The notes beneath the pieces are model-generated. The model was not told the origin of the DNA, did no database searches, and saw only the letters and a program-made list of their open reading frames with translations. Below, one piece after another: positions 26,108-34,704 of a DNA stretch of 64,000 nt (the first letter of the stretch is position 1; each line of letters begins with the position of its first letter). Origin of the DNA: Burkholderia sp. Ac-20365 (GTDB lineage Bacteria > Pseudomonadota > Gammaproteobacteria > Burkholderiales > Burkholderiaceae); assembly GCF_017104715.1 (NCBI RefSeq), contig NZ_JAAGPI010000031.1, forward strand, positions 45,245 to 109,244, given 5' to 3'. Position numbers and translations under genes: made by a program.

Positions 26108-26135
26108 TTGACGATCTATAAAACCCTGATAAAAT
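26108..26135 (+). promoter_or_regulatory. Sigma-70-like promoter, probably of a small RNA
   Basis: The -35 TTGACG (26108-26113) and -10 TAAAAT (26130-26135) are spaced by 16 bases in an AT-rich zone. A start near 26142 is implied. Confidence 0.55.
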
Positions 26136-26141
26136 CCGGTC

Positions 26142-26277
26142 ACATTGGTTGCAGGGATTGATAGTTTTTACCACCGTCCCCCGGTCCTTCAGACGCAACG
26201 CGTCGCTCTTACCGCCCCTGCTCGGTATTGACGGTCATATGTAGTCTCCACCAGCGCATTTCGACGCTGGTTTTTTC
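26142..26277 (+). ncRNA. Candidate small RNA of about 135 nt
   Basis: The promoter at 26108-26135 and the intrinsic terminator at 26250-26277 delimit a transcript of about 135 bases without a plausible reading frame. Internal complementarity exists, but I cannot assign a known RNA family. The alternative is a terminated leader of the downstream transglycosylase gene. Confidence 0.4.
26250..26277 (+). terminator. Intrinsic terminator, end of the candidate small RNA
   Basis: ACCAGCG and CGCTGGT enclose an eight-base loop and are followed by TTTTT. No coding gene ends here, so it either ends a small RNA or attenuates the downstream gene. Confidence 0.75.
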
Positions 26278-26477
26278 GCGTGGGAGCCACCGAATGCGTG
26301 CTTTTTTGCATGCAGGAGGCCCTTTTCAAGATTTTGGCTCCCCAACGGTACTTTTTGCCGTTTTCCCGACGTCGCTGTCGCCTTAACCAGAGCAGGCGGC
26401 GTCTTGGCTCTTCCGAACAGCAGTCCAGCCGGTCGTTTTTACGGCGTTCGCGAAAGCCAGCAACATGGGAGATCTGA

Positions 26478-27680
26478 ATGAACGCCTGGTTATCGTGGCG
26501 TCCCAACGAGCGGCTCGCGCAGGTCATGCGCGGCGCGCTGCGACAAGGGACGCGTGTGAGTCATCACCTTTTCAGCGTGGTCGGCGGATTTGCTGTCCTG
26601 TTCGCACTGACGCTGTGGCTGATGCCGAGCTGGCGCCTGACGCTGGCAACGCGGCTGATGCCCTTCATCACGGCTGCCGTGCAGGCTGGCCCCGCCCGTC
26701 TGCTGCAGGGCAACCCGTTGCCGTCGTTCGCGCCTCAACAGCGCAATACGGCGCCGCAAGACGACACGCTGTCGACGTCGTCGAACACGCCGGCCCCGGC
26801 CGATCACTCCAACACCGCGGCTGCTGCTGCGGACGCCGGCTACACCGTGGCCAGCGACACCACCAGTTTCACCGCTCCGTCGGGTTCCGGCGTGAGCACA
26901 GGCCTTTCGTCGGCGGCACTCAACGGGCTTGATCCGCGCACGCTGCCGAGCGTCGGCACGATCGCTTCGATGATTCCGTCGCAACGCGTGTCACCTGACG
27001 CGCGTGACGACCGCGTGCTGGTTTCCACGCGCGAGCAGGACCTCGTCGCGACGTTCATCGCGCGTCGCTACCGCGTCGCTCAAGAGCCCGTCAGTGAGCT
27101 CGTGAAGGCCGCGTTCGACACCGGCCGCGAAGTCGGTCTCGACCCGCTGCTGCTGCTCGCCGTGATGGCGATCGAGTCGGGCTTCAATCCGTACGCGGAA
27201 AGCGGCGTCGGCGCGAAGGGCCTGATGCAGGTGATGTCGACCGTCCATTCGGACAAGTTCCGCTACTTCGGTGGCCAGAGCGCGGCGCTCGAGCCGCTCG
27301 CGAACATCAAGGTCGGCGCGATCGTGCTGAAGGATTGCATCGCGCGCGGTGGTTCGCTGCCGGGCGGTCTGCGCCTGTACGTTGGCTCGACGTCGCAGGA
27401 CGACGGCGGTTACGGCGCGAAGGTGATGGCCGAGCGTACCCGTCTGCGCGATGTCGCGCGCGGCCGCAAGGTGCCGATCAACTCGCCGCAGTCGCCGACG
27501 ACGGTGACGGCTTCGACGCCTGCTCCCGCAGCGGCTTCGAACGGTTCGAACAAGCGCGTTCAGATGACGCTCGACGGCCACCCGCTGAGCGCGGCGACGC
27601 CGGTGAAGGGCGCTGAGCAGGATGACGCGAGCGCGAATGCGACGAAGCACGTCGCGCAGCAGCCTGAACTGGGCGCCTGA
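26478..27680 (+). CDS. Membrane-anchored lytic transglycosylase (SLT domain)
   Basis: A 400-residue peptidoglycan lytic transglycosylase. One membrane anchor lies near residues 31-49 (LFSVVGGFAVLFALTLWLMP), followed by a low-complexity Ser/Ala/Thr linker (about 80-170) and an SLT domain (about 195-330). The catalytic Glu lies in MAIESGFNPYAES, followed by GAKGLMQVM and GGSLPGGLRLYVGS. The C-terminal tail is disordered. GGAGAT precedes the ATG. It cleaves the MurNAc-GlcNAc link to form anhydro-muropeptides. No secretion gene is adjacent. Confidence 0.88.
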   Translation: MNAWLSWRPNERLAQVMRGALRQGTRVSHHLFSVVGGFAVLFALTLWLMPSWRLTLATRLMPFITAAVQAGPARLLQGNPLPSFAPQQRNTAPQDDTLSTSSNTPAPADHSNTAAAAADAGYTVASDTTSFTAPSGSGVSTGLSSAALNGLDPRTLPSVGTIASMIPSQRVSPDARDDRVLVSTREQDLVATFIARRYRVAQEPVSELVKAAFDTGREVGLDPLLLLAVMAIESGFNPYAESGVGAKGLMQVMSTVHSDKFRYFGGQSAALEPLANIKVGAIVLKDCIARGGSLPGGLRLYVGSTSQDDGGYGAKVMAERTRLRDVARGRKVPINSPQSPTTVTASTPAPAAASNGSNKRVQMTLDGHPLSAATPVKGAEQDDASANATKHVAQQPELGA

Positions 27681-27711
27681 TTACGGTTCGGATGCGCTGA
27701 TTGCACAAAAG

Positions 27712-27741
27712 AAAAAGGGCACCTTCGGGTGCCCTTTTTTC
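27712..27741. terminator. Terminator between the transglycosylase and aminotransferase genes
   Basis: AAAAAGGGCACC-TTCG-GGTGCCCTTTTTT has T-rich flanks on both strands and lies between convergent genes, so it can serve both. Confidence 0.88.
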
Positions 27742-27790
27742 GTTGGGAGGTAGGTCTTGCTGCGCCCGGCGTCTGCCGGACGCGAGGCGC

Positions 27791-28984
27791 TTACCCGCCG
27801 AACAGCTTGCGCAGGCGCGCGACGGCCTCTTCGAGCTTCGAGTAAGCCGTCGCATACGACAGCCGGATGTACTCGCGCGGCTGATACGAGCCGAAATCCA
27901 TACCCGGCACGAGCACGACGCCCGCATCGTGCAGCATCGCACTGGTCAGCGCCGCGCTGTTGCCGGCGGCGGGATGGGCGACGCTGCGGCAATCCGCGTA
28001 CACGTAGAACGCGCCGTCCGGCATCACAGGCACCGAAAAGCCCAGCGATTGCAGCGCAGGCGCGATGAAATCGCGGCGTCGCTTGAATTCCAGCCGGCGC
28101 GCTTCGTAGATGGCAAGCGTATCCGGCTCGAAGCAGGCGAGGGCAGCGTGCTGCGCCAGCGCCGACGCACAGATGAACAGATTCTGCGCAAGCTTCTCGA
28201 ACGCGCCGACGAGCGAAGGCGGAACCACGAGCCAGCCGAGACGCCATCCCGTCATGTTGAAATACTTCGAGAAGCTGTTGACGGTAACCACGTCCTCGCC
28301 GAACGACAGCGCCGACACGGGCGGCGCGTCATAGCTCAAACCCTGATAGATCTCGTCGACGATCGTGAAGCCGCCGCGTTTGCGGACGGCTTCGACGATA
28401 CGCTTCAGTTCGGCCGGTTCGATCGACGTGCCCGTCGGGTTCGACGGCGAAGCGAGCAGCACGCCGCGCGTGCGGTCGTTCCACAGGCGCTCGACGTCGG
28501 CGGCGGTCAGCTGGAAGCGCTCGGCCGGGCCGCTTGGCACCAGCACCGGCTTGCCCTCGGCGGCAGCGACGAAGTGGCGGTTGCACGGATAGCTGGGGTC
28601 GGGCATCAGTACTTCGTCGTCGCGATCGACGAGCGCGGCGCATGCCAGCAGCAACGCTGCCGACGCGCCCGCCGTCACCACGATCCGCGCCGGATCGATG
28701 TCCAGACCATACGCAAGCTTGTAGTGACCGGCGATCGCCTCGCGTAGCGCATGAATACCGAGCGCGTTGGTGTACTGCGTGACGCCACTGCGCAGCGCCC
28801 GCGTGGCGGCCTCGATCACAGGTTCCGGCGCCGTGAAATCGGGTTCGCCGATGCCCATATGGATGATGTCACGCCCGGCGCGCTCCAGCACTGCAGCTTG
28901 CTTCGCCAGTTCCATCACGTAGAACGGCTGGATGGCGTCGACGCGGGCGGCCAGTTTCACGAGGGGTTCGGTCACGCTGTTCAT
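27791..28984 (-). CDS. Class I/II PLP-dependent aminotransferase
   Basis: A 397-residue fold-type-I aminotransferase of the aspartate-aminotransferase-like branch. MGIGEPDFTAPEPVIEA near the start, SPSNPTGTSIEP, and SFSKYFNMTGWRLGW with the Schiff-base Lys are visible. The ATG at 28984 starts MNSVTEPLVKL. The amino donor and acceptor cannot be told from sequence. It is downstream of nusB on the same strand with a gap of 141 bases, so it may be read with the rib operon or alone. Confidence 0.88.
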   Translation of the reverse strand: MNSVTEPLVKLAARVDAIQPFYVMELAKQAAVLERAGRDIIHMGIGEPDFTAPEPVIEAATRALRSGVTQYTNALGIHALREAIAGHYKLAYGLDIDPARIVVTAGASAALLLACAALVDRDDEVLMPDPSYPCNRHFVAAAEGKPVLVPSGPAERFQLTAADVERLWNDRTRGVLLASPSNPTGTSIEPAELKRIVEAVRKRGGFTIVDEIYQGLSYDAPPVSALSFGEDVVTVNSFSKYFNMTGWRLGWLVVPPSLVGAFEKLAQNLFICASALAQHAALACFEPDTLAIYEARRLEFKRRRDFIAPALQSLGFSVPVMPDGAFYVYADCRSVAHPAAGNSAALTSAMLHDAGVVLVPGMDFGSYQPREYIRLSYATAYSKLEEAVARLRKLFGG

Positions 28985-29125
28985 TCGATGAGTCCAGTTC
29001 AATACCAACGCGCGCACAGGGTCGCGCAAAAAACAAAGGCGGGCCCGCGTAACGCTGGACCCGCCTGCATCGCCAACTACTGCAGCCAGCTAGCTAATGA
29101 AGCCAACCAGGCGCGTGACGCGCGC

Positions 29126-29563
29126 TTACTGCTTGCGGCCGGCCGCCTGCGTTTCCGCTTCGCGCAGTTTCACCGACAGCTTGTCCAGCACGCCGTTGAC
29201 GTACTTGTAGCCGTCGGCGCCGCCGAAGGTCTTCGCCAGTTCGACTGCCTCGTTGATGACGACGCGATACGGAATGTCGACGTGATTCTTCAGCTCGTAT
29301 GCGGCGACCAGCAGCACCGCGCGCTCGACGGGCGACAACTGGTCGATCGGACGGTCGAGGCAGGGCGTGAGGTCGGCGGACAAAGCCTCCGAATCGCGGA
29401 TCACGCCATGCAGGATCGCGTCCAGATGCTCGTGGTCAGCCTTGTCGTAGCCTTGGGCACCACGCAGCTGCGCGTCGATTTCACCTGCCGGCGAACCCGA
29501 CAGCAGCCACTGATAAAGCCCCTGCGTGGCCAGTTCGCGGGAGCGTCGGCGTGCGCTCTTCAT
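29126..29563 (-). CDS. nusB: Transcription antitermination protein NusB
   Basis: A 145-residue all-helical RNA-binding factor for rRNA antitermination, which forms the boxA-binding pair with NusE. The N-terminal RRRSRELATQGLYQWLLSG and the central SPVERAVLLVAAYELKN and INEAVELAKTFGG are family signatures. The start overlaps the ribH stop by four bases, the classical ribH-nusB coupling. Confidence 0.95.
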   Translation of the reverse strand: MKSARRRSRELATQGLYQWLLSGSPAGEIDAQLRGAQGYDKADHEHLDAILHGVIRDSEALSADLTPCLDRPIDQLSPVERAVLLVAAYELKNHVDIPYRVVINEAVELAKTFGGADGYKYVNGVLDKLSVKLREAETQAAGRKQ

Positions 29564-30081
29564 GCCCGTTCCTCTTCGTCGTCCTCGTCTTCGTCTTCCT
29601 CATCGTCGTCGCCGCCGTCGAGTTGCTCCAGCGCGACCGCGAGGTTCGCCATTTCGACTGCCGTGCGCGCCGCGTCGCGACCCTTTTCGGTCATGCGGGC
29701 GACAGCCTGCTCGTCATTTTCGGTGGTCAGCACGGCGTTCGCGACGGGAATGCCGAAGTCCAGCGCGATGCGCGAGATGCCCGAGCCGCTTTCGTTCGAC
29801 ACGAGTTCGAAGTGATACGTCTCGCCGCGGATAACCGCGCCGAGCGCGATCAGGGCGTCGAACTGGCCGCTTTCGGCAAGCTTTTGCAGCGCCAGCGGGA
29901 TTTCCAGCGCACCCGGCACGGTGACGAGCAGCACGTCTTCGCCCGTCACGCCGAGGCGTTCAAGTTCTTCGATACATGCATCGGCGAGGCCGTTGCAGAC
30001 GGGTTCGTTAAAGCGCGATTGGACGATGCCGATGCGCAGGCCGTCGCCGTCGAGATTCGGTTGGTATTGTCCGATTTCCAT
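29560..30081 (-). CDS. ribH: 6,7-dimethyl-8-ribityllumazine synthase
   Basis: Lumazine synthase of 173 residues, joining the ribitylamino-uracil and the four-carbon unit in riboflavin synthesis. IGIVQSRFNEPVCNGL, VPGALEIPLAL and the catalytic His in GETYHFELV (about 87-95) are visible. Past residue about 153 the protein carries an unusual acidic tail (a run of about 17 Asp/Glu after LDGG). It overlaps nusB by four bases and follows ribB on the same strand by 89 bases. Confidence 0.95.
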   Translation of the reverse strand: MEIGQYQPNLDGDGLRIGIVQSRFNEPVCNGLADACIEELERLGVTGEDVLLVTVPGALEIPLALQKLAESGQFDALIALGAVIRGETYHFELVSNESGSGISRIALDFGIPVANAVLTTENDEQAVARMTEKGRDAARTAVEMANLAVALEQLDGGDDDEEDEDEDDEEERA

Positions 30082-30170
30082 ATGAGGTCCGTAGTGTGTT
30101 GGTTGAGCGCAGGTTAGCGTGAACTAAGCAGGATCCAGGCGAAAACTGGTCGTGAAAGCAGTTGATGCAT

Positions 30171-31307
30171 TCAGCAGTTTTGCGGCTTTTCGGCCGCGCT
30201 GCCTGGCATCGGCACGAAGCCGGTCACTTCGAGCCCGTAGCCGGACATGCTGCCCAGCTTGCGCGGGTTCGACAGCACCTGCATCTTGCCGACACCGAGT
30301 TCGCGCAAAATCTGCGCGCCGATGCCATACGTCTTGAAGTCCACCGGACGGCGCTTGAGCGCCTCGGCCCGGCTTTTTTCGTCGAATGCCTTGAACACGT
30401 CGATCATGTGTTCTTTCGAGTCGCCGCAGTTCAGCAGCACGATCACGCCGTGATCGCGCGCGGCGATTTCCTTCATGGCGGCGTCGAGCGTCCACGAGTG
30501 CGTCGACGTGCCGACTTCCAGCAGATCCAGCACCGACAAAGGCTCGTGCACGCGCACCATGGTTTCGCGATCCGGCGTGGGTGTGCCGCGAACCAGCGCC
30601 ATATGCGGCTGGCCGCTCGGCTGGTCCAGATACATCACGGCGCGGAACGGCCCGTGCACGGTTTGCATGGTGCGTTCGCACACGCGCTCCACGATCGATT
30701 CCGTGCGGCTGCGATAGTGGATCAGATCGGCGATCGTGCCGATCTTCAGGCCGTGTTCTTCCGCGAACGTCATCAGATCGGGCAGGCGCGCCATCGTGCC
30801 GTCGTCCTTGATGATTTCGCAGATCACAGCCGCCGGCGTCAGGCCTGCAAGCGCCGTGAAATCGCAGCCGGCTTCCGTATGACCCGCGCGAACGAGCACG
30901 CCGCCCGGCTGCGCCATGATCGGGAACACGTGGCCCGGCTGGACGATATCTTCGACGCGCGCGTTCGCCGCGACGGCCGTCGCGATGGTATGCGCGCGAT
31001 CCGCCGCCGAAATGCCCGTGGTGACGCCTTCCGCCGCCTCGATGCTGACGGTGAAGGCCGTGCCGTACTGCGTGCCGTTGCGGTGCGTCATCAACGGCAG
31101 GTTCAGCAGCTTGCAGCGTTCCTGCGTGAGCGTCAGACAGATCAGGCCACGGCCGTAGCGCGCCATGAAGTTGATCGCTTCCGGCGTGATGAATTCCGCT
31201 GCGATGACGAGGTCGCCCTCGTTTTCGCGGTCTTCTTCGTCGACAAGAATCACCATCCGGCCAGCTTTGAGCTCGGCGATGATTTCAAGGGTGGAGGCGA
31301 GGGTCAT
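30171..31307 (-). CDS. ribB: 3,4-dihydroxy-2-butanone 4-phosphate synthase with degenerate RibA domain (RibBX type)
   Basis: A 378-residue two-domain riboflavin-pathway protein. The N-terminal RibB domain (about 1-205) is intact: ILVDEEDRENEGDLV, GTAFTVSIEAAEGVTTGISA and HTEAGCDFTALAGL hold the metal and substrate residues. The C-terminal RibA-like domain (about 210-370) has lost the three zinc cysteines; the region where RibA reads VHSECLTGD reads VHEPLSVLD. Proteins of this form are known as RibBX, so GTP cyclohydrolase II activity is unlikely and must come from another locus. It lies between ribE and ribH. Confidence 0.9.
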   Translation of the reverse strand: MTLASTLEIIAELKAGRMVILVDEEDRENEGDLVIAAEFITPEAINFMARYGRGLICLTLTQERCKLLNLPLMTHRNGTQYGTAFTVSIEAAEGVTTGISAADRAHTIATAVAANARVEDIVQPGHVFPIMAQPGGVLVRAGHTEAGCDFTALAGLTPAAVICEIIKDDGTMARLPDLMTFAEEHGLKIGTIADLIHYRSRTESIVERVCERTMQTVHGPFRAVMYLDQPSGQPHMALVRGTPTPDRETMVRVHEPLSVLDLLEVGTSTHSWTLDAAMKEIAARDHGVIVLLNCGDSKEHMIDVFKAFDEKSRAEALKRRPVDFKTYGIGAQILRELGVGKMQVLSNPRKLGSMSGYGLEVTGFVPMPGSAAEKPQNC

Positions 31308-31365
31308 GTTGGCGAGAAGTTTGGGAAAGCGCGTATTTTACGCCACGCCGCCCGGCAAGTCGCCC

Positions 31366-31391
31366 GTCCGAACGGCATATGCCGTCCGGAC
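31366..31391. repeat. Palindrome between ribE and ribB
   Basis: The 14-base perfect palindrome ACGGCATATGCCGT (31372-31385) extends to 26 bases with one mismatch pair. No T run follows on the minus strand, so it is more likely an operator-like or structured-leader site than a terminator. Confidence 0.4.
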
Positions 31392-31421
31392 GAATATTCA
31401 GCCGTCTGAAGCCGCGCGAGA

Positions 31422-32036
31422 CTACTTCGGCGCGTTGAGCATCCGCTCGACGTAACGCGCGATCAGGTCGATCTCCAGATTCACCTGCGCGCCTTCCTTC
31501 AGGGCCTTGAGCGTGGTCACTTCAACCGTGTGCGGAATCAGATTGATCGAAAACTCGCAGCCGTCGGCGCGGTCCTCGACCGAATTGACGGTCAGGCTCA
31601 CGCCGTTCACGGTGATTGAGCCTTTGTACGCGAGGTACTTGCCGATTTCACGCGGTGCGAGCACGCGCAGTTCGTGCGATTCGCCTACGCGCGCGAAGCG
31701 CGTGACCGTGCCGAGGCCGTCCACGTGGCCCGAAACGATATGGCCGCCCAGCCGGTCATGCGAGCGCAGCGCCTTTTCCAGGTTCACTTCGCCCGTGTCG
31801 CCGAGACCCACCGTACGGTTCAGGCTTTCGCGCGAGACTTCCACGTCGAACGATGCCGGCGTCTTTTCGATCACCGTCATGCACGCGCCCTGGATCGCGA
31901 TGCTGTCGCCCAGTTGCACGTCTTCCATATCGAGGCCGCCTGCCTCGACGCTCAGGCGCACGCCCGCGTCCGGCTCGCTGCCGAGCGGCTTGATCGATGC
32001 AATGCGGCCGACAGCCGCGACGATTCCCGTAAACAT
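31422..32036 (-). CDS. ribE: Riboflavin synthase (alpha chain)
   Basis: A 204-residue enzyme catalysing dismutation of two lumazines to riboflavin. It has the expected two repeated barrels: MFTGIVAAVGRIASI at the start, GDSIAIQGACMTV, then GHIVSGHVDGLG in the second repeat and NGVSLTVNSV. The ATG at 32036 gives the standard MFTGI N terminus; the longer frame to 32132 overlaps ribD. It lies 25 bases after the ribD stop, so the two genes are probably co-transcribed. Confidence 0.95.
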   Translation of the reverse strand: MFTGIVAAVGRIASIKPLGSEPDAGVRLSVEAGGLDMEDVQLGDSIAIQGACMTVIEKTPASFDVEVSRESLNRTVGLGDTGEVNLEKALRSHDRLGGHIVSGHVDGLGTVTRFARVGESHELRVLAPREIGKYLAYKGSITVNGVSLTVNSVEDRADGCEFSINLIPHTVEVTTLKALKEGAQVNLEIDLIARYVERMLNAPK

Positions 32037-32061
32037 CGTGTCGTGTCCTCTATCTAATCGG

Positions 32062-33183
32062 TCAATGCGTGGGTTGCTTCGGCAACAGGCGCGCGAGGAT
32101 GCGCACGTCGCTGCCGATCCGGTCCACGGCATGAAATTCCAGTTCGGTGCGCGCGTCCAGCGAGCCGGGCGCGGCGAGATTGAACATGCTCATCGAATCG
32201 TTGCCAAGCAGGCTCGGCGCGAGATAGACGAGCAGTTCGTCGACGCAGCCTTCGCGCAGCAGCGATCCATTCAGCTTGTAGCCCGCTTCGACATGCAGTT
32301 CATTGACCTCGCGCTTGCCGAGTTCTTCGAGCATACGCGGCAGGTCGACCTTGCCTTGTTCGTTCGCGAGCGGCACGATTTCGGCGCCCCGGTCGTGCAG
32401 CGCAACGGCGCGTTCTTCGAGAAGCGGCGTGAGCGTGCTGCAAAAAATCAGCGTCGGCGCGCCGGCCAGAATCTGCGCCTCAGGCGGCACTTCGAGCTGG
32501 CTGTCGATCAACACGCGATGCGGCTGGCGCGGCGTATCGACGGCGCGCACGGTCATGCGCGGATTGTCTTCCTTCACCGTGCCGATGCCCGTCAGGATTG
32601 CCGACGCGCGGGCGCGCCATGCGTGGCCGTCGTTTCGCGCCGCATCGCCCGTGATCCACTGGCTTTCGCCCGACGGCAAGCCGGTGCGGCCATCCAGCGA
32701 GGCGGCCACTTTCATCCGCACCCAGGGCCGGCCGCGCGTCATCCGCGAGACGAAACCGATGTTCAGTTCGCGGGCCTCGTTTTCGAGCAGGCCGCAGCGC
32801 ACTTCGATGCCCGCATCGCGCAGCATCGACAGGCCGCGCCCGGACACACGCGGGTTCGGGTCTTCCATTGCCGCCACTACGCGCGCGAGCTTCGCTTCGA
32901 TCAGCGCGTTCGCGCACGGCGGCGTGCGGCCGAAATGGCTGCAGGGTTCGAGTGTGACGTAAGCGGTCGCGCCTTGAATGTCGTGGCCGCGCTTGCGCGC
33001 GTCCTTGAGCGCCTGGATTTCCGCGTGATCGTGACCGGCGGGCTGCGTAAAGCCTTCGCCGATCACCTCGCCGTTTTTCACCAGTACGCAACCGACGCGC
33101 GGATTCGGGTCGGTCGTGTACAGGCCGCGCCAGGCGAGGGCCAGCGCGCGTTCCATGTGGACGAAATCGGTCTGCGAGAACAT
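32062..33183 (-). CDS. ribD: Bifunctional deaminase/reductase RibD
   Basis: A 373-residue bifunctional riboflavin enzyme. The N-terminal cytidine-deaminase-like domain (about 1-145) has the zinc motif HAE (about 53-55) and PCSHFGRTPPC (about 80-90). The C-terminal reductase domain has MKVAASLDGRTGLPSGESQWITG and a DHFR-like fold segment. It deaminates and then reduces the pyrimidine intermediate. It starts 39 bases after hemL and leads the rib genes. Confidence 0.95.
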   Translation of the reverse strand: MFSQTDFVHMERALALAWRGLYTTDPNPRVGCVLVKNGEVIGEGFTQPAGHDHAEIQALKDARKRGHDIQGATAYVTLEPCSHFGRTPPCANALIEAKLARVVAAMEDPNPRVSGRGLSMLRDAGIEVRCGLLENEARELNIGFVSRMTRGRPWVRMKVAASLDGRTGLPSGESQWITGDAARNDGHAWRARASAILTGIGTVKEDNPRMTVRAVDTPRQPHRVLIDSQLEVPPEAQILAGAPTLIFCSTLTPLLEERAVALHDRGAEIVPLANEQGKVDLPRMLEELGKREVNELHVEAGYKLNGSLLREGCVDELLVYLAPSLLGNDSMSMFNLAAPGSLDARTELEFHAVDRIGSDVRILARLLPKQPTH

Positions 33184-33222
33184 CGGCTTCGGGTTATCCG
33201 TTCAGTGTTTCGTCAGCGTGAA

Positions 33223-34503
33223 TCAAACGAGCGACTTGAATGCGCCGCGCGCGGCTTCGACGGTGGCGTCGATGATCGCGTCGTCGTGGGCGCTGGACAC
33301 GAAGCCAGCTTCGTACGCCGACGGCGCGAAGTACACGCCCGCATCCAGCATCTTGTGGAAGAACACGTTGAAGCGCGGCACGTCGCAACGCGAAATTTCC
33401 GCGAAGCTGCCCGGCACCGAGTCCGAGAAATACAGGCCGAACATGCCGCCGACGGAATCCGCCGCGAACGGCAGTTTCGCTTCGCGCGCGGCTTGCGTGA
33501 GGCCTTGCACGAGGCGCGTGGTTTGACGCGACAGCGCGTCGTAGAAGCCCGGCGCCTGGATAAGTTGCAGCGTTTTCAGACCGGCCGCGACGGCGATCGG
33601 GTTGCCCGACAGCGTGCCCGCCTGATACACGCCGCCAAGCGGCGCGAGATGAGCCATGATGTCGCGCCGACCGCCGAAGGCTGCCGCCGGCATGCCGCCG
33701 CCGATCACCTTGCCCAGACACGTGAGATCCGGCGTGATGCCGTACAACTGCTGCGCGCCGCCGAGCGCGACGCGGAAGCCGCACATCACTTCGTCGAAAA
33801 TCAGGACCGCGCCGTACTCGGTGCACAGGCGACGCAGCGCGCCGAGGAATTCGGGCGTCGCGCGCACCAGGTTCATGTTGCCTGCCACCGGCTCGACGAT
33901 CACCGATGCAATCTCGTTGCCGAACGCCTTGAACGCTTCTTCGAGCGCGGCGACGTTGTTGTATTCGAGCACGGTGGTGTGCTTCGCGATATCGACGGGC
34001 ACGCCCGCCGACGTCGGGTTGCCGAAGGTCAGCAGGCCCGAGCCCGCTTTGACGAGCAGGCTGTCCGCGTGGCCGTGATAGCAGCCTTCGAACTTGACGA
34101 TGCGGCTGCGGTTCGTGAAGCCGCGTGCGAGGCGCAGCGCGCTCATCGTGGCTTCCGTGCCGCTCGACACCATCCGCACCTGTTCCATCGAAGGCACCAG
34201 CTTGCAGATTTCCTCTGCAATCTCGATCTCGGCTTCAGTCGGCGCACCGAACGAGAAACCGTTGGCCAGCACGCGCTGCACGGCTTCGAGCACTTCGGGA
34301 TGCACGTGGCCGACGATCATCGGCCCCCACGAGCCAATGTAGTCGATATAGCGCTTGCCCTCGGCGTCCCAGAAGTACGCGCCTTGCGCGCGCTCGATGA
34401 AACGCGGCGTGCCGCCGACCGAACGGAAGGCGCGCACGGGCGAATTGACGCCGCCCGGAATGGTTTTCTGGGCGCGGTCGAAGAGTTCTTGATTGCTGGA
34501 CAT
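33223..34503 (-). CDS. hemL: Glutamate-1-semialdehyde 2,1-aminomutase
   Basis: A 426-residue PLP enzyme making 5-aminolevulinate for tetrapyrroles. FDRAQKTIPGGVNSPVRAF at the start, the phosphate-binding SSGTEATMSALRLAR, EGCYHGHADSLL and the active-site Lys in CLGKVIGGGMPAAAFGG are visible. The ATG at 34503 gives the standard MSSNQELF start; the frame continues to 34623 without support. It lies head-first before ribD and could be the first gene of a rib transcript. Confidence 0.95.
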   Translation of the reverse strand: MSSNQELFDRAQKTIPGGVNSPVRAFRSVGGTPRFIERAQGAYFWDAEGKRYIDYIGSWGPMIVGHVHPEVLEAVQRVLANGFSFGAPTEAEIEIAEEICKLVPSMEQVRMVSSGTEATMSALRLARGFTNRSRIVKFEGCYHGHADSLLVKAGSGLLTFGNPTSAGVPVDIAKHTTVLEYNNVAALEEAFKAFGNEIASVIVEPVAGNMNLVRATPEFLGALRRLCTEYGAVLIFDEVMCGFRVALGGAQQLYGITPDLTCLGKVIGGGMPAAAFGGRRDIMAHLAPLGGVYQAGTLSGNPIAVAAGLKTLQLIQAPGFYDALSRQTTRLVQGLTQAAREAKLPFAADSVGGMFGLYFSDSVPGSFAEISRCDVPRFNVFFHKMLDAGVYFAPSAYEAGFVSSAHDDAIIDATVEAARGAFKSLV

Positions 34504-34704
34504 GAGCGTTGGACCTGCTTGGGTTGGGCTCGCGCGTCGAATGGCTGTGACGTGTGCGAGTGCAGTACACGGGCGGTGCGGATGCGGTGCGAGCGCGCGC
34601 TTCGAAGCGCGCAAAGAACGCATGATCCGGGAAGTGACCTCACGAAATTGTACCGGAGTCGTGTGGAATCGGCGGTGAGCAGCGCGGGGCGGGGCGCGTC
34701 CCTG

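Larger units (their letters stand above)
25865..26477. other. Intergenic region between ubiD and the lytic transglycosylase gene
   Basis: This 613-base stretch is AT-rich at 26060-26140, where a short imperfect tandem (GGTTATAGTTT / GGTTTATAGTG) precedes a good plus-strand promoter. A terminator follows at 26250-26277. The remaining 200 bases before the downstream start contain no recognisable gene. It must also hold the ubiD promoter on the minus strand. Confidence 0.6.

Noticed and set aside
31308..31421. FMN riboswitch ahead of ribB
   Set aside because: None of the conserved RFN element blocks is visible; only a simple palindrome is present.
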